A DNA stretch of 64,000 nucleotides from an uncultured Allomuricauda sp. Lineage in GTDB: Bacteria; Bacteroidota; Bacteroidia; Flavobacteriales; Flavobacteriaceae. Location of the stretch: assembly GCF_947499585.1 (NCBI RefSeq), contig NZ_CANMOO010000001.1, forward strand, positions 620,001 to 684,000, given 5' to 3'. This document shows positions 7,766 through 16,122 of this stretch, one piece after another. The stretch's first letter is position 1; each line of letters opens with the position of its first letter. Made by a program: the position numbers and the translations under genes. The notes under the pieces were generated by a model. That model ran no database searches, was not told the origin of the DNA, and saw nothing but the letters and a program-made list of their open reading frames with translations.

Positions 7766-8956
7766 TTAGTTTTCATCAATACGGTTGTCATCAAAAGCAG
7801 AAGGTAGTAATTTAGGAATTAACTTGATGAAAATAGGTAATAAAACGGCGCCTCCAGGTAACATGAAAATGGCCAATGAAGGAATGGTTTTGAAAATGTC
7901 CAGTAGCTGGTTTTGAACTTTTTTCTTTTCTTCTTTGTTTAATTCCTTTACTGCGGATTTGGATAATAGAGTTACTAGTTCTTTACTTTCAGTGAGCTCT
8001 TTTTTTAATCGTTTACTATTTCTTAAAATTAATTTGCTCACATTTTTGGACATTCCATCATAGAATTGAACAGCCAAATTTTTATCCTTTAAGTAGCTAA
8101 TTTTATAGCTATTTTTTTTAAAGAATTCTTTAACAAAATCCAATGAAAATTTTACTTCTTTTTCAGATTTTTCCAAGTCAATTCCAAGACCCAAAATATA
8201 ATCGGATTCTGTATAGTCCAAAGACTTATCTTCCCATATGGTTAAGCAGGCCATATCCAAAAAATAATCCTTTTCACACGCAGTGAAATTTTGTTTCAAT
8301 AAATCTCTATAGGTGCCATCTATTTTTGCTTCATCCAAGTTTATGTATGTTAAGGAGGAAGCTAAAAGTTGGATAAGTTTAGCATCCGCTTTATTCTTTT
8401 CTTTGGAATTTAGCGCATGGTACGCAATGTTAATAGTCACATATTCCAATAACTGCGCATGCTCCATTATAGAGGTATACCCCTGAAGATAAACCCTGAA
8501 AATCAATATATCTACATATAGCAATGAGTTGGTAAGGCTATTGCCAAAAGCTCTGTTAAATGCGTTCCCTTCTAAATAGATTCTAGTGTCTATGAGCTTT
8601 TCTAACTGGGATTCGGTTTGCTTTCCGGTCAATATCTTGTTCAGAAAAGATATTTTACTCACTTCCAAAGATTGATAGTATTGAAAAACAGTGTTTACAA
8701 AGAGTTCAAAGTCAGCTTTCCCTTTTTCAAACCGGAAGGTAAAGTAGAGAGCAGTGAGTAGATTGATCTTAGCAATTTCATCTTCGGTCAATGTATGTTC
8801 TACATCAATAAATGAAGGAATATCTAAATGTATGCCATAGACAAATCCATTCCTTTTCAATTCTTGGTACAAACTTTCAAAATCAGGAAAACATGCTGCT
8901 TCTTTTTGGACCAGATGCCCAAACTTGTTAATCCAACCAGAAGAAGAGGGGTTCAT
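7766..8956 (-). CDS. LETM1-related biofilm-associated protein
   Basis: A 396-residue protein of the family conserved in Flavobacteriia and named for its C-terminal LETM1-like segment. Near residues 345-385 it has KKVQNQLLDIFKTIPSLAIF followed by a hydrophobic, proline-rich stretch (MLPGGAVLLPIFIKLIPKLL), the LETM1 signature. The rest is mostly helical and lacks catalytic motifs. There is no signal peptide; it is probably membrane-associated through the C-terminal hydrophobic region. The biofilm link comes from the family name, not from this sequence. It is monocistronic, convergent with lytTR and divergent from the DUF4331 operon. Confidence 0.8.
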   Translation of the reverse strand: MNPSSSGWINKFGHLVQKEAACFPDFESLYQELKRNGFVYGIHLDIPSFIDVEHTLTEDEIAKINLLTALYFTFRFEKGKADFELFVNTVFQYYQSLEVSKISFLNKILTGKQTESQLEKLIDTRIYLEGNAFNRAFGNSLTNSLLYVDILIFRVYLQGYTSIMEHAQLLEYVTINIAYHALNSKEKNKADAKLIQLLASSLTYINLDEAKIDGTYRDLLKQNFTACEKDYFLDMACLTIWEDKSLDYTESDYILGLGIDLEKSEKEVKFSLDFVKEFFKKNSYKISYLKDKNLAVQFYDGMSKNVSKLILRNSKRLKKELTESKELVTLLSKSAVKELNKEEKKKVQNQLLDIFKTIPSLAIFMLPGGAVLLPIFIKLIPKLLPSAFDDNRIDEN

Positions 8957-9081
8957 TAGGTTATCGTTTGTGATTCAAAATAACGCAAATTAAAAGACTT
9001 ATTACCAAGAACTGTCAACCTTTTACCTTAAAAAACATTAAGATTTTTTTAACATATAAAAACCAAACCCTCTTTTCAAAG

Positions 9082-9098
9082 GTTCCGTAGGTAGGAAC
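9082..9098. promoter_or_regulatory. Inverted repeat GTTCC-N7-GGAAC before the DUF4331 operon
   Basis: GTTCC (9082-9086) and GGAAC (9094-9098) are exact reverse complements separated by 7 bases, 27 bases before the ATG at 9126. This could be an operator. GGAAC also resembles the -35 element of many ECF-sigma promoters, but a -10 at normal spacing would leave almost no leader. Confidence 0.4.
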
Positions 9099-9125
9099 GT
9101 AATAAACATAAAAAGTAAATTAAAA

Positions 9126-9818
9126 ATGAGAAAAACAACTAAGTATTTAACAGGCATGGGGGCGTTGGTCCTTACAACAATAGCGTTGGTGGCTGCGGAT
9201 CATATAGATGCGCCTTCTTCTAGAGGTACCACCGCCGATATTGCTGATTTTTTTGCGTTTGAGCCAAGTGAAGGTTCGGATAACACCGTTTTTATTGTAG
9301 ATCTTCAATCTGATGTCTTACCAGAACTCGCCTATGGTAGTTTTGATGAGGATATTCTTACGGAAATCAACATTGACTTGGATGGGGATTTGGTGGAAGA
9401 TAAAGTTATTCAGACTATCGCTAGAGATGGTAAAATGTATTTCTTTGGACCTGTTGCGCCTTCTGCAACTGGATTAAGTAGTCAGGTTTTAACAGATGCC
9501 GTTCTTGGCAATGTAGAGATATCTGGATCTACACCTATAGTAGAAACAACATCAGATGGTGTTTCCCTATTTGCAGGGCCTAGACAAGATCCTTTTTTCT
9601 TTGACTTCTTCCAGTTCAATGCGGTTATCTCTCCAGAAGTGGATTCCGCTCCAGGTGGGTTTTTTGCCCCTGAAGAAGCATCAGATGCATTTGATGGAGC
9701 CAACACACTCTCCATTGCCATTGAAATTCCAAACAGTATGCTAGGCATCCCCACTGCAACAAATGCACTGGGACTCAATGTATACAAGACTTGGGTGACA
9801 ACGAACAAAAAACAATAA
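9126..9818 (+). CDS. DUF4331 domain-containing exported protein 1
   Basis: A 230-residue exported protein: an N-terminal signal (YLTGMGALVLTTIALVAA), then the DUF4331 opening ADHIDAPSSRGTTADIADFF and further family segments (EINIDLDGDLVEDKVIQ, PFFFDFFQFNAV, FDGANTLSIAIEIPNSML). DUF4331 is a domain of unknown biochemical function. The Asp-rich turns suggest possible cation binding. It heads a plus-strand cluster with a second DUF4331 protein (22-bp gap), a TPR lipoprotein and a TonB receptor, which points to an envelope uptake or surface function. Confidence 0.88.
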   Translation: MRKTTKYLTGMGALVLTTIALVAADHIDAPSSRGTTADIADFFAFEPSEGSDNTVFIVDLQSDVLPELAYGSFDEDILTEINIDLDGDLVEDKVIQTIARDGKMYFFGPVAPSATGLSSQVLTDAVLGNVEISGSTPIVETTSDGVSLFAGPRQDPFFFDFFQFNAVISPEVDSAPGGFFAPEEASDAFDGANTLSIAIEIPNSMLGIPTATNALGLNVYKTWVTTNKKQ

Positions 9819-9840
9819 TTAAACATCTTAAATAAAGAAC

Positions 9841-10587
9841 ATGAGACTTAAACAGATTAAAAATATATTGGCTTCACTATTTATATTGAGTTTGGTGGTG
9901 GCCTGTAATAATGATGATGACGTAATGACGCCAGATGATATGGCGATGGACGATGACATGATGATGGATGATGATATGATGGGCGGCGATGATATGATGG
10001 GTGTGGATTTTTCTGGAACCTTTGATCAAGTAGATTTTATGGGCAGACCAGGAATCAACACTACTTTGAGTTTTGATTTGGATGGTCAACCAAGTGTGAA
10101 AGATGCGCATAACGTATCTATCCCATCAGAGATGGTAAGCATCTTTCAAGCAGGTTTTGAAAACAGATTGGAACAGTATCATGATGTGTATGCCAATAAA
10201 TTAGGCTTGGACCCGATTGCGGTAAACTATGAAAACAACATTCTTGGGTTGGATATCACCACACTCACTACAGTTTTAGCTGCGGATGTATTGGAGGTAG
10301 CTCCAGACTTACCAACTACGTACTTTAATCCAGGTACTGATTTTGACAATGACGGACGCATTTTGGTTCCAGATGGTGACGAGGTGGCTTTAACGGGAAG
10401 AACTCCTAATGACGATATTATTGACGTGTCTTTAATATTATTCTTTGGAGGAGCTGAAGGAGATCGTTTTAGTGGACAGGACTTGGATGATGACGGCATG
10501 CCAGACCTACCAAGATTAACTTCAGATGGAGTAGGCTTAACAGCTGATATTTCTACAACTTTCCCTTATTTGGGAAATCCCGAGTAA
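9841..10587 (+). CDS. DUF4331 domain-containing lipoprotein 2 with Asp/Met-rich linker
   Basis: A 248-residue lipoprotein with lipobox LVVAC (Cys22). Residues 25-54 are a low-complexity linker made almost only of Asp and Met (DDDMMMDDD-type units, bases about 9913-10002). The DUF4331 body follows: VDFMGRPGINTTLSF, FNPGTDFDNDGRILVPDGDE and the terminal GRTPNDDIIDVSLILFFGG. Met/Asp-rich stretches can bind metal ions, and the whole protein is very acidic; metal handling is only inferred. It lies between DUF4331 protein 1 and the TPR lipoprotein. Confidence 0.85.
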   Translation: MRLKQIKNILASLFILSLVVACNNDDDVMTPDDMAMDDDMMMDDDMMGGDDMMGVDFSGTFDQVDFMGRPGINTTLSFDLDGQPSVKDAHNVSIPSEMVSIFQAGFENRLEQYHDVYANKLGLDPIAVNYENNILGLDITTLTTVLAADVLEVAPDLPTTYFNPGTDFDNDGRILVPDGDEVALTGRTPNDDIIDVSLILFFGGAEGDRFSGQDLDDDGMPDLPRLTSDGVGLTADISTTFPYLGNPE

Positions 10588-10601
10588 TTGCTATGAAAGG
10601 G

Positions 10602-10630
10602 AAGGGGGGAGGACAAAGTCCTCTCCCTTA
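10602..10630 (+). other. GC-rich intercistronic hairpin
   Basis: AAGGGGGGAGGAC (10602-10614) pairs imperfectly with GTCCTCTCCCTT (10618-10629) around an AAA loop. No T-run follows, so it looks more like an mRNA processing or stability element, or a leaky attenuator, than a full terminator. It separates the abundant-type DUF4331 genes from the TPR and TonB genes. Confidence 0.45.
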
Positions 10631-10663
10631 ATTAAAACAACAACTACAACAAAACACACAAAA

Positions 10664-11938
10664 ATGAAATATATACTATTATTTTTTGCAACCATTCTTG
10701 TGGTTTCTTGTCAACAAGAATCAAGCTTTAAAACAAACAAAAAAGATTACAATCATTACTTGGCAGTTGAACCAGTAAAAACGACTTCAAAATACTTTGA
10801 ACTTTGGAACTATAAGATAAAGCAGGACAGCCTACAATTATTGAGTTTTGGTAATGTTGCAAGTGAGTACAATCGTTTTTTTCAAAGTACAGGAGATATA
10901 CAATATTTAAAAAAAGCAGAACAAGCACTTTCAAGAGCTGTGGACATAGCGGCAATTGGCAAAGCAGGATATAGAAGGGCACTCGCGCGTAACTATATTT
11001 CTCAACACAGGTTTAAAGAAGCTTTGCAATTGGCCAAATCTGCACTTGATTTGGGAAGTGGGCTTAAAGAATCCCAAAGTTTATTATTTGATATCCATTT
11101 GGAGTTGGGCAATTATAATGAAGCAGAAAAATACTTGGACAGTATTCAAAACATGTCAGACTTTGGATACTTAATTAGATTGGCAAAATGGAATGACCAT
11201 AAAGGGGATTTGGATACCACGATCCGTTTAATGGAAAAAGCTGCTAACAAAGCAGAATCTTCAAAAAATAGGGGATTGTTAATATGGTCATATACCAATT
11301 TGGCGGATTATTATGGGCATGCAGGGCGTATTGATGATTCATATAAAAACTATTTAAAAGCTTTGGAACTGGATAATCAAAATGCATATGCAAAAAAAGG
11401 AATTGCTTGGATAGTGTTCTCCCATGAAAGAAATGGAAAAGAGGCCCTTCGCATTCTGGATGCGGTTTTAGAAACCCATAAATCACCTGATTACTATTTG
11501 TTGAAAGCTAAAATAGGCGAGTTTATTGGTGATGAATTGCTTAAAATGAAAGCTTATGATGACTACTACATTTTAGTGCAAAATGAGGCATATGGTGATA
11601 TGTACAATAGCTACAACATAGATTTTTATTTGAACGAATTACAAGCTAACGATAAAGCATTGGAATTGGCCAAAATAGAAGTTGAGAATAGACAAACACC
11701 AGAGTCATATGATTTATTGGCCTACAGTTTTTTCAAAAGAGGAGAAAAGGAAAAAGCCTTGGAACTTGTTGAAAACCATATTATTGGTAAAACTTTTGAA
11801 CCAACAATTCTGCAACATGCAGCTGAAATCTACAAGGCCAGCGGGACCAAAATTAAGGTTGCAGAATTGAAAGAAGAACTGCTAGGGGCTATTTATGAGT
11901 TAGGACCAAATAAAGAAAGCCAAATTCTTAATTTATAG
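10664..11938 (+). CDS. TPR-repeat lipoprotein
   Basis: A 424-residue lipoprotein with lipobox VVSC (Cys16). It is followed by a solenoid of TPR-like helical hairpins, for example QYLKKAEQALSRAVDIA, HRFKEALQLAKSALDLG, GNYNEAEKYLDSIQ, GRIDDSYKNYLKALELD and GEKEKALELVENHI. It has no enzyme motif and is probably a periplasmic scaffold or partner-binding protein. It lies 76 bp after the second DUF4331 gene and 9 bp before the TonB receptor, which it may assist. The DUF4331-TPR-TonB grouping is the main clue to its role. Confidence 0.82.
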   Translation: MKYILLFFATILVVSCQQESSFKTNKKDYNHYLAVEPVKTTSKYFELWNYKIKQDSLQLLSFGNVASEYNRFFQSTGDIQYLKKAEQALSRAVDIAAIGKAGYRRALARNYISQHRFKEALQLAKSALDLGSGLKESQSLLFDIHLELGNYNEAEKYLDSIQNMSDFGYLIRLAKWNDHKGDLDTTIRLMEKAANKAESSKNRGLLIWSYTNLADYYGHAGRIDDSYKNYLKALELDNQNAYAKKGIAWIVFSHERNGKEALRILDAVLETHKSPDYYLLKAKIGEFIGDELLKMKAYDDYYILVQNEAYGDMYNSYNIDFYLNELQANDKALELAKIEVENRQTPESYDLLAYSFFKRGEKEKALELVENHIIGKTFEPTILQHAAEIYKASGTKIKVAELKEELLGAIYELGPNKESQILNL

Positions 11939-11947
11939 ACTGTTTGA

Positions 11948-14200
11948 TTGATGAAAGGCAAGAGAATATTTAAAAAACAAGGGTTGTTGATGCAGGTTTT
12001 TCTATTATGTGTATGGCCTATGTTTTGCCAAACCAGTTTTTCAGGAAAAATCATGGATGATATGGGCAAACCAATTTCAGAGGCATATGTTGTCAATAAA
12101 ACCAGAAAAATATTTTGCTACTCAAATGTAAGCGGGAAGTTTAAATTGGAAGACACCAAAATTGGTGACTCCCTTGAAGTTGGTGCCTTAGGATATAAAA
12201 AAGAATTAATTCTGGTAACCAATAAAACTTTAAACACTGATTTCTTAATTGTTATGAGTGAAGATGCATATCAACTTAAGGAAGTTATTGTACGCCCTAC
12301 TCTCAACATATTAAATGAGGTTGTAGATGTTGATTTGGCAATGACCCCCGTTAAATCATCTCAGGAGATTTTAAGGAAAGTTCCGGGCTTATTTATTGGT
12401 CAGCATGCTGGTGGAGGAAAGGCGGAACAAATGTTCCTCAGGGGCTTTGATTTAGATCACGGAACGGATATCAGCATAAATGTGGATGGAATGCCCGTAA
12501 ATATGGTCTCTCACGCTCATGGCCAAGGATATGCCGATTTACATTTTTTAATACCAGAAAGCATTAAAAGTGTAGATTTTGGGAAAGGGCCCTATTATGC
12601 TGAAAAAGGGAATTTTAATACTGCTGGTTATGTAGACTTTGAAACCAAAACCATTTTGAATAAAAATGTGGCGGAGATACAACTGGGGAGTTTTGGATTA
12701 AAAAGAGGCTTAGGGATGTTTAATGTTCTGAATACGAGTAATGACAAAGCATATATTGCTTCTGAGGTTATTACTTCTGAAGGGTATTTTGAATCACCGC
12801 AAGATTTTGAAAGAATTAATCTCTTTGGTAAATACAACCATTTGTTTTCGAGTAGTAGCAGATTGACAATTGCTGCAAACCATTTTCAAAGTACTTGGAA
12901 CGCTTCTGGACAAATTCCTGAAAGAGCTGTGGCTAGTGGATTGATAGGTAGATTTGGCAGCATAGATGATACGGAAGGAGGTACAACTTCGCGTACATCT
13001 ATCAACCTTGGTTTTAGTAAGGCTTTTGAAAATGATATTGCTTTAAAGTTGGCTGCATTTACCAGTAACTATCAATTTCAACTATTTTCTAATTTCACAT
13101 TTTTCCTTAATGATCCGGTAAATGGTGATCAAATAAAACAAGAAGAAAATCGTTTTGTCTCAGGCCTTAATCTAAATCTTAGTAAGACTATTTATTTAGA
13201 GGATAAATCGCTTACAGTCACAACTGGAACTGGTCTTCGCAATGACCGTATCAAGGACAATGAGCTTTCACGTACCCTTAACAGAAATACAACTCTTCAA
13301 AACATTCAATTGGGTAATGTTTCAGAAAGAAATGCTTATGCGTTTTTATCTGGAAAATTTAAATGGAATCGTTGGTTGGTGAATCTCGGACTTAGACTAG
13401 ATAGGTTTACGTTTGAATATTCAGATTTTCTTCAAAATTCACCTACTAATGAAAAAACTGGAGATGTTCTTTTCACTCCCAAATTCAATATGGCTTATAC
13501 TCCAAATAACAGAATTCAATTTTATTTAAAATCTGGAGTAGGGTTCCATAGTAATGATACCAGGACCATTTTACAAAATACAGATCAAAAACTTCCAAAA
13601 TCTTATGGAGCGGATATTGGAATTATTTGGAAGCCCATTGAAGGCCTATTGTTTAATGCAGCATTATGGACGCTTCATTCAGACCAGGAGTTTGTTTATG
13701 TAGGTGACGAGGGGATAGTGGAACCAAATGGGAAATCTGCTCGTTATGGAGTGGATTTGGGATTACGTTCGCAGATAAACGAACATGTTTTTTTATATGC
13801 TGATGTTACCTATAGCCACGCACGAAGCTTGGAAGCTGAAGAGGGTATGGATTACATTCCTTTAGCACCTGGTTTTACCCTGTCTGGAGGTTTACAGTTG
13901 TCAAAAATGAAGAACTTTTCAGGAGGACTGACCTATAGATATCTTGGGAATCGTCCTGCCAATGAGGATTTTTCAATTACTGCAAACGGGTATTTTGTAA
14001 CCGATATGAGTTTAAATTATGCAGTTAACAATAATATCTCCTTAATCTTTGGTATAGAAAATATGTTCAATGCAAAATGGAAAGAAGCGCAATTTGTAAC
14101 AAACTCAAGATTAGCGGGGGAGGAAAGATCTGTAGAGGAAATTCATTTTACTCCAGGAACGCCATTTTCAGTAAGGACAGGGCTTAGGTATGTTTTTTAG
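11948..14200 (+). CDS. TonB-dependent receptor (DUF4331-associated)
   Basis: A full-length 750-residue outer-membrane receptor. It has a signal peptide (LLMQVFLLCVWPMFC), a carboxypeptidase-regulatory-like domain (about 30-105: SGKIMDDMGKPISEAYVVN), then a plug (SSQEILRKVPGLFIGQHAGG, AEQMFLRGFDLDHGTDISI) and a 22-strand-type barrel ending in the C-terminal aromatic signature SVRTGLRYVF. The plug is His-rich (INVDGMPVNMVSHAHGQGYA), a feature of some metal-complex receptors. The substrate is otherwise unknown. M1 or M2 may be the start. A hairpin terminator follows. Confidence 0.93.
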   Translation: MMKGKRIFKKQGLLMQVFLLCVWPMFCQTSFSGKIMDDMGKPISEAYVVNKTRKIFCYSNVSGKFKLEDTKIGDSLEVGALGYKKELILVTNKTLNTDFLIVMSEDAYQLKEVIVRPTLNILNEVVDVDLAMTPVKSSQEILRKVPGLFIGQHAGGGKAEQMFLRGFDLDHGTDISINVDGMPVNMVSHAHGQGYADLHFLIPESIKSVDFGKGPYYAEKGNFNTAGYVDFETKTILNKNVAEIQLGSFGLKRGLGMFNVLNTSNDKAYIASEVITSEGYFESPQDFERINLFGKYNHLFSSSSRLTIAANHFQSTWNASGQIPERAVASGLIGRFGSIDDTEGGTTSRTSINLGFSKAFENDIALKLAAFTSNYQFQLFSNFTFFLNDPVNGDQIKQEENRFVSGLNLNLSKTIYLEDKSLTVTTGTGLRNDRIKDNELSRTLNRNTTLQNIQLGNVSERNAYAFLSGKFKWNRWLVNLGLRLDRFTFEYSDFLQNSPTNEKTGDVLFTPKFNMAYTPNNRIQFYLKSGVGFHSNDTRTILQNTDQKLPKSYGADIGIIWKPIEGLLFNAALWTLHSDQEFVYVGDEGIVEPNGKSARYGVDLGLRSQINEHVFLYADVTYSHARSLEAEEGMDYIPLAPGFTLSGGLQLSKMKNFSGGLTYRYLGNRPANEDFSITANGYFVTDMSLNYAVNNNISLIFGIENMFNAKWKEAQFVTNSRLAGEERSVEEIHFTPGTPFSVRTGLRYVF

Positions 14201-14276
14201 AGGTAGGGTAACTTGAGTTTACAATACGCATATATATTATAAAGGTTGTTGTTTGGTTGTAGGTTGTTTTTAAATG

Positions 14277-14298
14277 CGCCATGGTTTTTACCATGGCG
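14277..14298. terminator. Bidirectional terminator hairpin between TonB receptor and mscS
   Basis: CGCCATGGT (14277-14285) and ACCATGGCG (14290-14298) are a perfect 9-bp stem with a 4-base loop, flanked by T-rich and A-rich sequence between convergent genes. Confidence 0.7.
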
Positions 14299-14305
14299 TG
14301 TTTAT

Positions 14306-14836
14306 TCAACTTTCAATTGTATCCACTTCTTCATCGGACTGAAGAATTTCAATACCCTTTTGGATTACCAAATTGGTTGGAATGGAAATCTTTCTTCCAT
14401 CATCTGTTCTCATAAAAAGGTAAAAACCGCTAATGTCCTCCACTTTTCCTGTCCAATCAAAATCTTTGTCCATAACTCTGATCCTGTCTCCCAATCGCAA
14501 AGGATGGCTAAAAAACAAAATAACACTTGCGGTTAAATTTGAAAGTATAGACCATTGTGCAACAAAGCCAATACCCACTATGGCTAGGATAGAGGAAATG
14601 AAAACTGAGAATTCTTGTAGATTGACACCCCAGATTAAAGTAATCACTACTATGGCCAATCCATAAAAAAACAAATTACTGAGATAGAAGATAATTTTTC
14701 TATTGTTCATGTTTATAGCACTCGTTCTACCAAATCTCCGTATTGCTCTTTTACTTAAAGAATTCAACACCAAAATGACAACCAACAAGATGGCCGTAAT
14801 TAAGATTTGAGTTTTGTATAATGTCATATCCTGCAT
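14306..14836 (-). CDS. Small-conductance mechanosensitive channel (MscS family)
   Basis: A 176-residue inner-membrane channel. There are two N-terminal helices (about 8-25 and 48-68), then the pore-lining TM3 with ISSILAIVGIGFVAQWSILSN, the typical MscS Gly/Ala-packed helix. The cytoplasmic beta domain starts SVILFFSHPLRLGDRIRV and includes GKVEDISGFYLFMRTDDGRKISIPTNLV. It is shorter than E. coli MscS and lacks the C-terminal alpha/beta vestibule domain, like other small flavobacterial MscS proteins. It is expected to release osmolytes on hypo-osmotic shock, and stands alone between two opposing operons. Confidence 0.92.
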   Translation of the reverse strand: MQDMTLYKTQILITAILLVVILVLNSLSKRAIRRFGRTSAINMNNRKIIFYLSNLFFYGLAIVVITLIWGVNLQEFSVFISSILAIVGIGFVAQWSILSNLTASVILFFSHPLRLGDRIRVMDKDFDWTGKVEDISGFYLFMRTDDGRKISIPTNLVIQKGIEILQSDEEVDTIES

Positions 14837-14949
14837 AGTGATTTCATAGTTTTAAATATTGCAAATTACCCATTTATATTTTCTTGTCTAAGAGCTTTTA
14901 AAATTAAGGTTTTATCAAAAAAAAACTCAGAAGTACAATTTTTTGAACA

Positions 14950-14963
14950 ATGATAAAGATCAT
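14950..14963. promoter_or_regulatory. FNR-like box upstream of ompW
   Basis: ATGATAAAGATCAT (14950-14963) has perfect 5-bp arms and contains TGAT-N4-ATCA, the core of the FNR consensus TTGATnnnnATCAA. The outer flanks GAAC and GTTC extend the symmetry with a one-base bulge. Its centre is about 40-41 bases before the start site expected from the -7 element at 14986, the usual position of a class II activator. ompW is a known FNR target in E. coli. Confidence 0.5.
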
Positions 14964-14985
14964 GTTCTCTGAAGGAGCAGTGGAC

Positions 14986-14993
14986 TAGTTTTG
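14986..14993 (+). promoter_or_regulatory. Bacteroidota -7 promoter element of ompW
   Basis: TAGTTTTG is an exact match to the Bacteroidota -7 consensus TAnnTTTG, 23 bases before the ompW start codon. No good -33 TTTG is present at the usual distance, consistent with a promoter that needs an activator. Confidence 0.5.
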
Positions 14994-15016
14994 ACCAAAT
15001 TTAAAAACACAGAACA

Positions 15017-15667
15017 ATGAAAAAAATAGGAATTTCTTTAATGGTAGTACTATTGAGTTCTATGAACTTCGCAATAGCACAGGACCAAGTAGCAAATGAC
15101 AACGGTAGTAAATGGCAATTTAGATTAAGAGGAATTGTTGTAACACCTGATGAAAGTGCAGATATCGATGCTATTGGTGGAGATGCATCAATATCCACTG
15201 CTTTTGTGCCAGAACTTGACATTTCTTACTTCTTTAATGAAAATTGGTCAGTAGAATTGATTTTAGCTACCGCAAAGCATGATGTTGAAGCTGTTGGAAC
15301 CTCAGTAGGTGATATAGATTTAGGTCACGTATGGTTGCTTCCTCCTACTTTAACAGGACAATATCACTTTACTGGAGGAGATTTAGTGCCATATTTAGGA
15401 GCAGGATTAAACTTAACCCTCTTTTATGGGGTAGATGAAGGTCCAGTAGCTGATGACGTAGATTATGACACTTCCATTGGTTATGCATTGCAAGGTGGTT
15501 TTGACTATATGCTCAATGATAAATGGTTTTTAAATGTTGATGTTAAAAAACTGTTCTTGAGTACAGATGCAACTATAAACGCCACTACAGCACTTGGCGC
15601 AACAGTAGGTGCGGATGTTGACATCAACCCTTGGATTATTGGTTTTGGAGTAGGTGTAAAATTATAG
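15017..15667 (+). CDS. ompW: OmpW-family outer membrane protein
   Basis: A 216-residue eight-stranded barrel with a signal peptide (MVVLLSSMNFAIAQ). OmpW features are the first strand WQFRLRGIVVTPDES, FVPELDISYFFNENWSVELI, a conserved HVWLLPPTLTGQYHF strand, LVPYLGAGLNLTLF and a terminal PWIIGFGVGVKL. OmpW forms a hydrophobic channel for small nonpolar molecules and responds to redox and stress in other bacteria. It is monocistronic, with its own promoter and FNR-like box and a strong terminator. Confidence 0.93.
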   Translation: MKKIGISLMVVLLSSMNFAIAQDQVANDNGSKWQFRLRGIVVTPDESADIDAIGGDASISTAFVPELDISYFFNENWSVELILATAKHDVEAVGTSVGDIDLGHVWLLPPTLTGQYHFTGGDLVPYLGAGLNLTLFYGVDEGPVADDVDYDTSIGYALQGGFDYMLNDKWFLNVDVKKLFLSTDATINATTALGATVGADVDINPWIIGFGVGVKL

Positions 15668-15694
15668 ATTTGGTTTTTTGGTTTAGTAACAAAA

Positions 15695-15729
15695 AAACGG
15701 CTTGGGTAACCAAGCCGTTTTCGTTTTTG
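15695..15729. terminator. Strong bidirectional terminator between ompW and the YCII gene
   Basis: The 11-bp stem AAACGGCTTGG (15695-15705) / CCAAGCCGTTT (15710-15720) has a GTAA loop, with T-rich sequence after it and A-rich sequence before it, so it can serve both converging transcripts. Confidence 0.9.
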
Positions 15730-15736
15730 ACACTTT

Positions 15737-16093
15737 TTAGTTAATGCCCTCTACATGTTTTATTGGTCTTACTTCCATACGCCAAATGCCTTCTTCAAAT
15801 CTAGGGTCTTGTTTGGCAATTGCTATGGCTTCATCCAAATTTTCAGCCAATAAATGGTAGTACCCAGAAATAATTTCTTTGGTTTCATTGTATGGGCCAT
15901 CAACAATTTGACCATTCTTATACGATAGCATCGTGCCCTCCATTTCCAAAGGTTGCGCAGATTTCATTCGGCCTTCTTCAGTAAGTTTTTTTAAATACCC
16001 TCCAATTTTTTCAATATGCTGTTGCATTTGTTCTGGTGATAGACTGGCTTTAGGCTCTTCCTCACTTCTGATGAGTAATAGAAATTCTCTCAT
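15737..16093 (-). CDS. YCII/DGPF-domain protein (ECF42 partner)
   Basis: A 118-residue soluble protein of the YCII-related family (PF03795): MREFLLLIRSEE, then the family hallmark DGPYNETKEIISGYYHLL and AIAIAKQDPRFEEG. DGPF proteins are typically encoded beside ECF42 sigma factors, as here (gap of 29 bp to the upstream gene). Their exact function is not established; they are thought to sense or to modulate the sigma factor. It is probably the last gene of a two-gene transcript. Confidence 0.88.
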   Translation of the reverse strand: MREFLLLIRSEEEPKASLSPEQMQQHIEKIGGYLKKLTEEGRMKSAQPLEMEGTMLSYKNGQIVDGPYNETKEIISGYYHLLAENLDEAIAIAKQDPRFEEGIWRMEVRPIKHVEGIN

Positions 16094-16122
16094 AATACGT
16101 TGTTTTAAATTAAGATTTGCCC

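Noticed and set aside
9009..9015. ACAGTTC on the minus strand upstream of the LETM1-related gene
   Set aside because: The TCATCC partner is missing at the 16-base distance, so it is not counted as a third LytTR-type site.
9949..10000. GATGAT-type repeats considered as a CRISPR or tandem repeat array
   Set aside because: They are in frame and encode the Asp/Met linker; there are no spacers.
14246..14536. 96-codon plus-strand frame after the TonB receptor
   Set aside because: It crosses the terminator hairpin and is antisense to the MscS gene.
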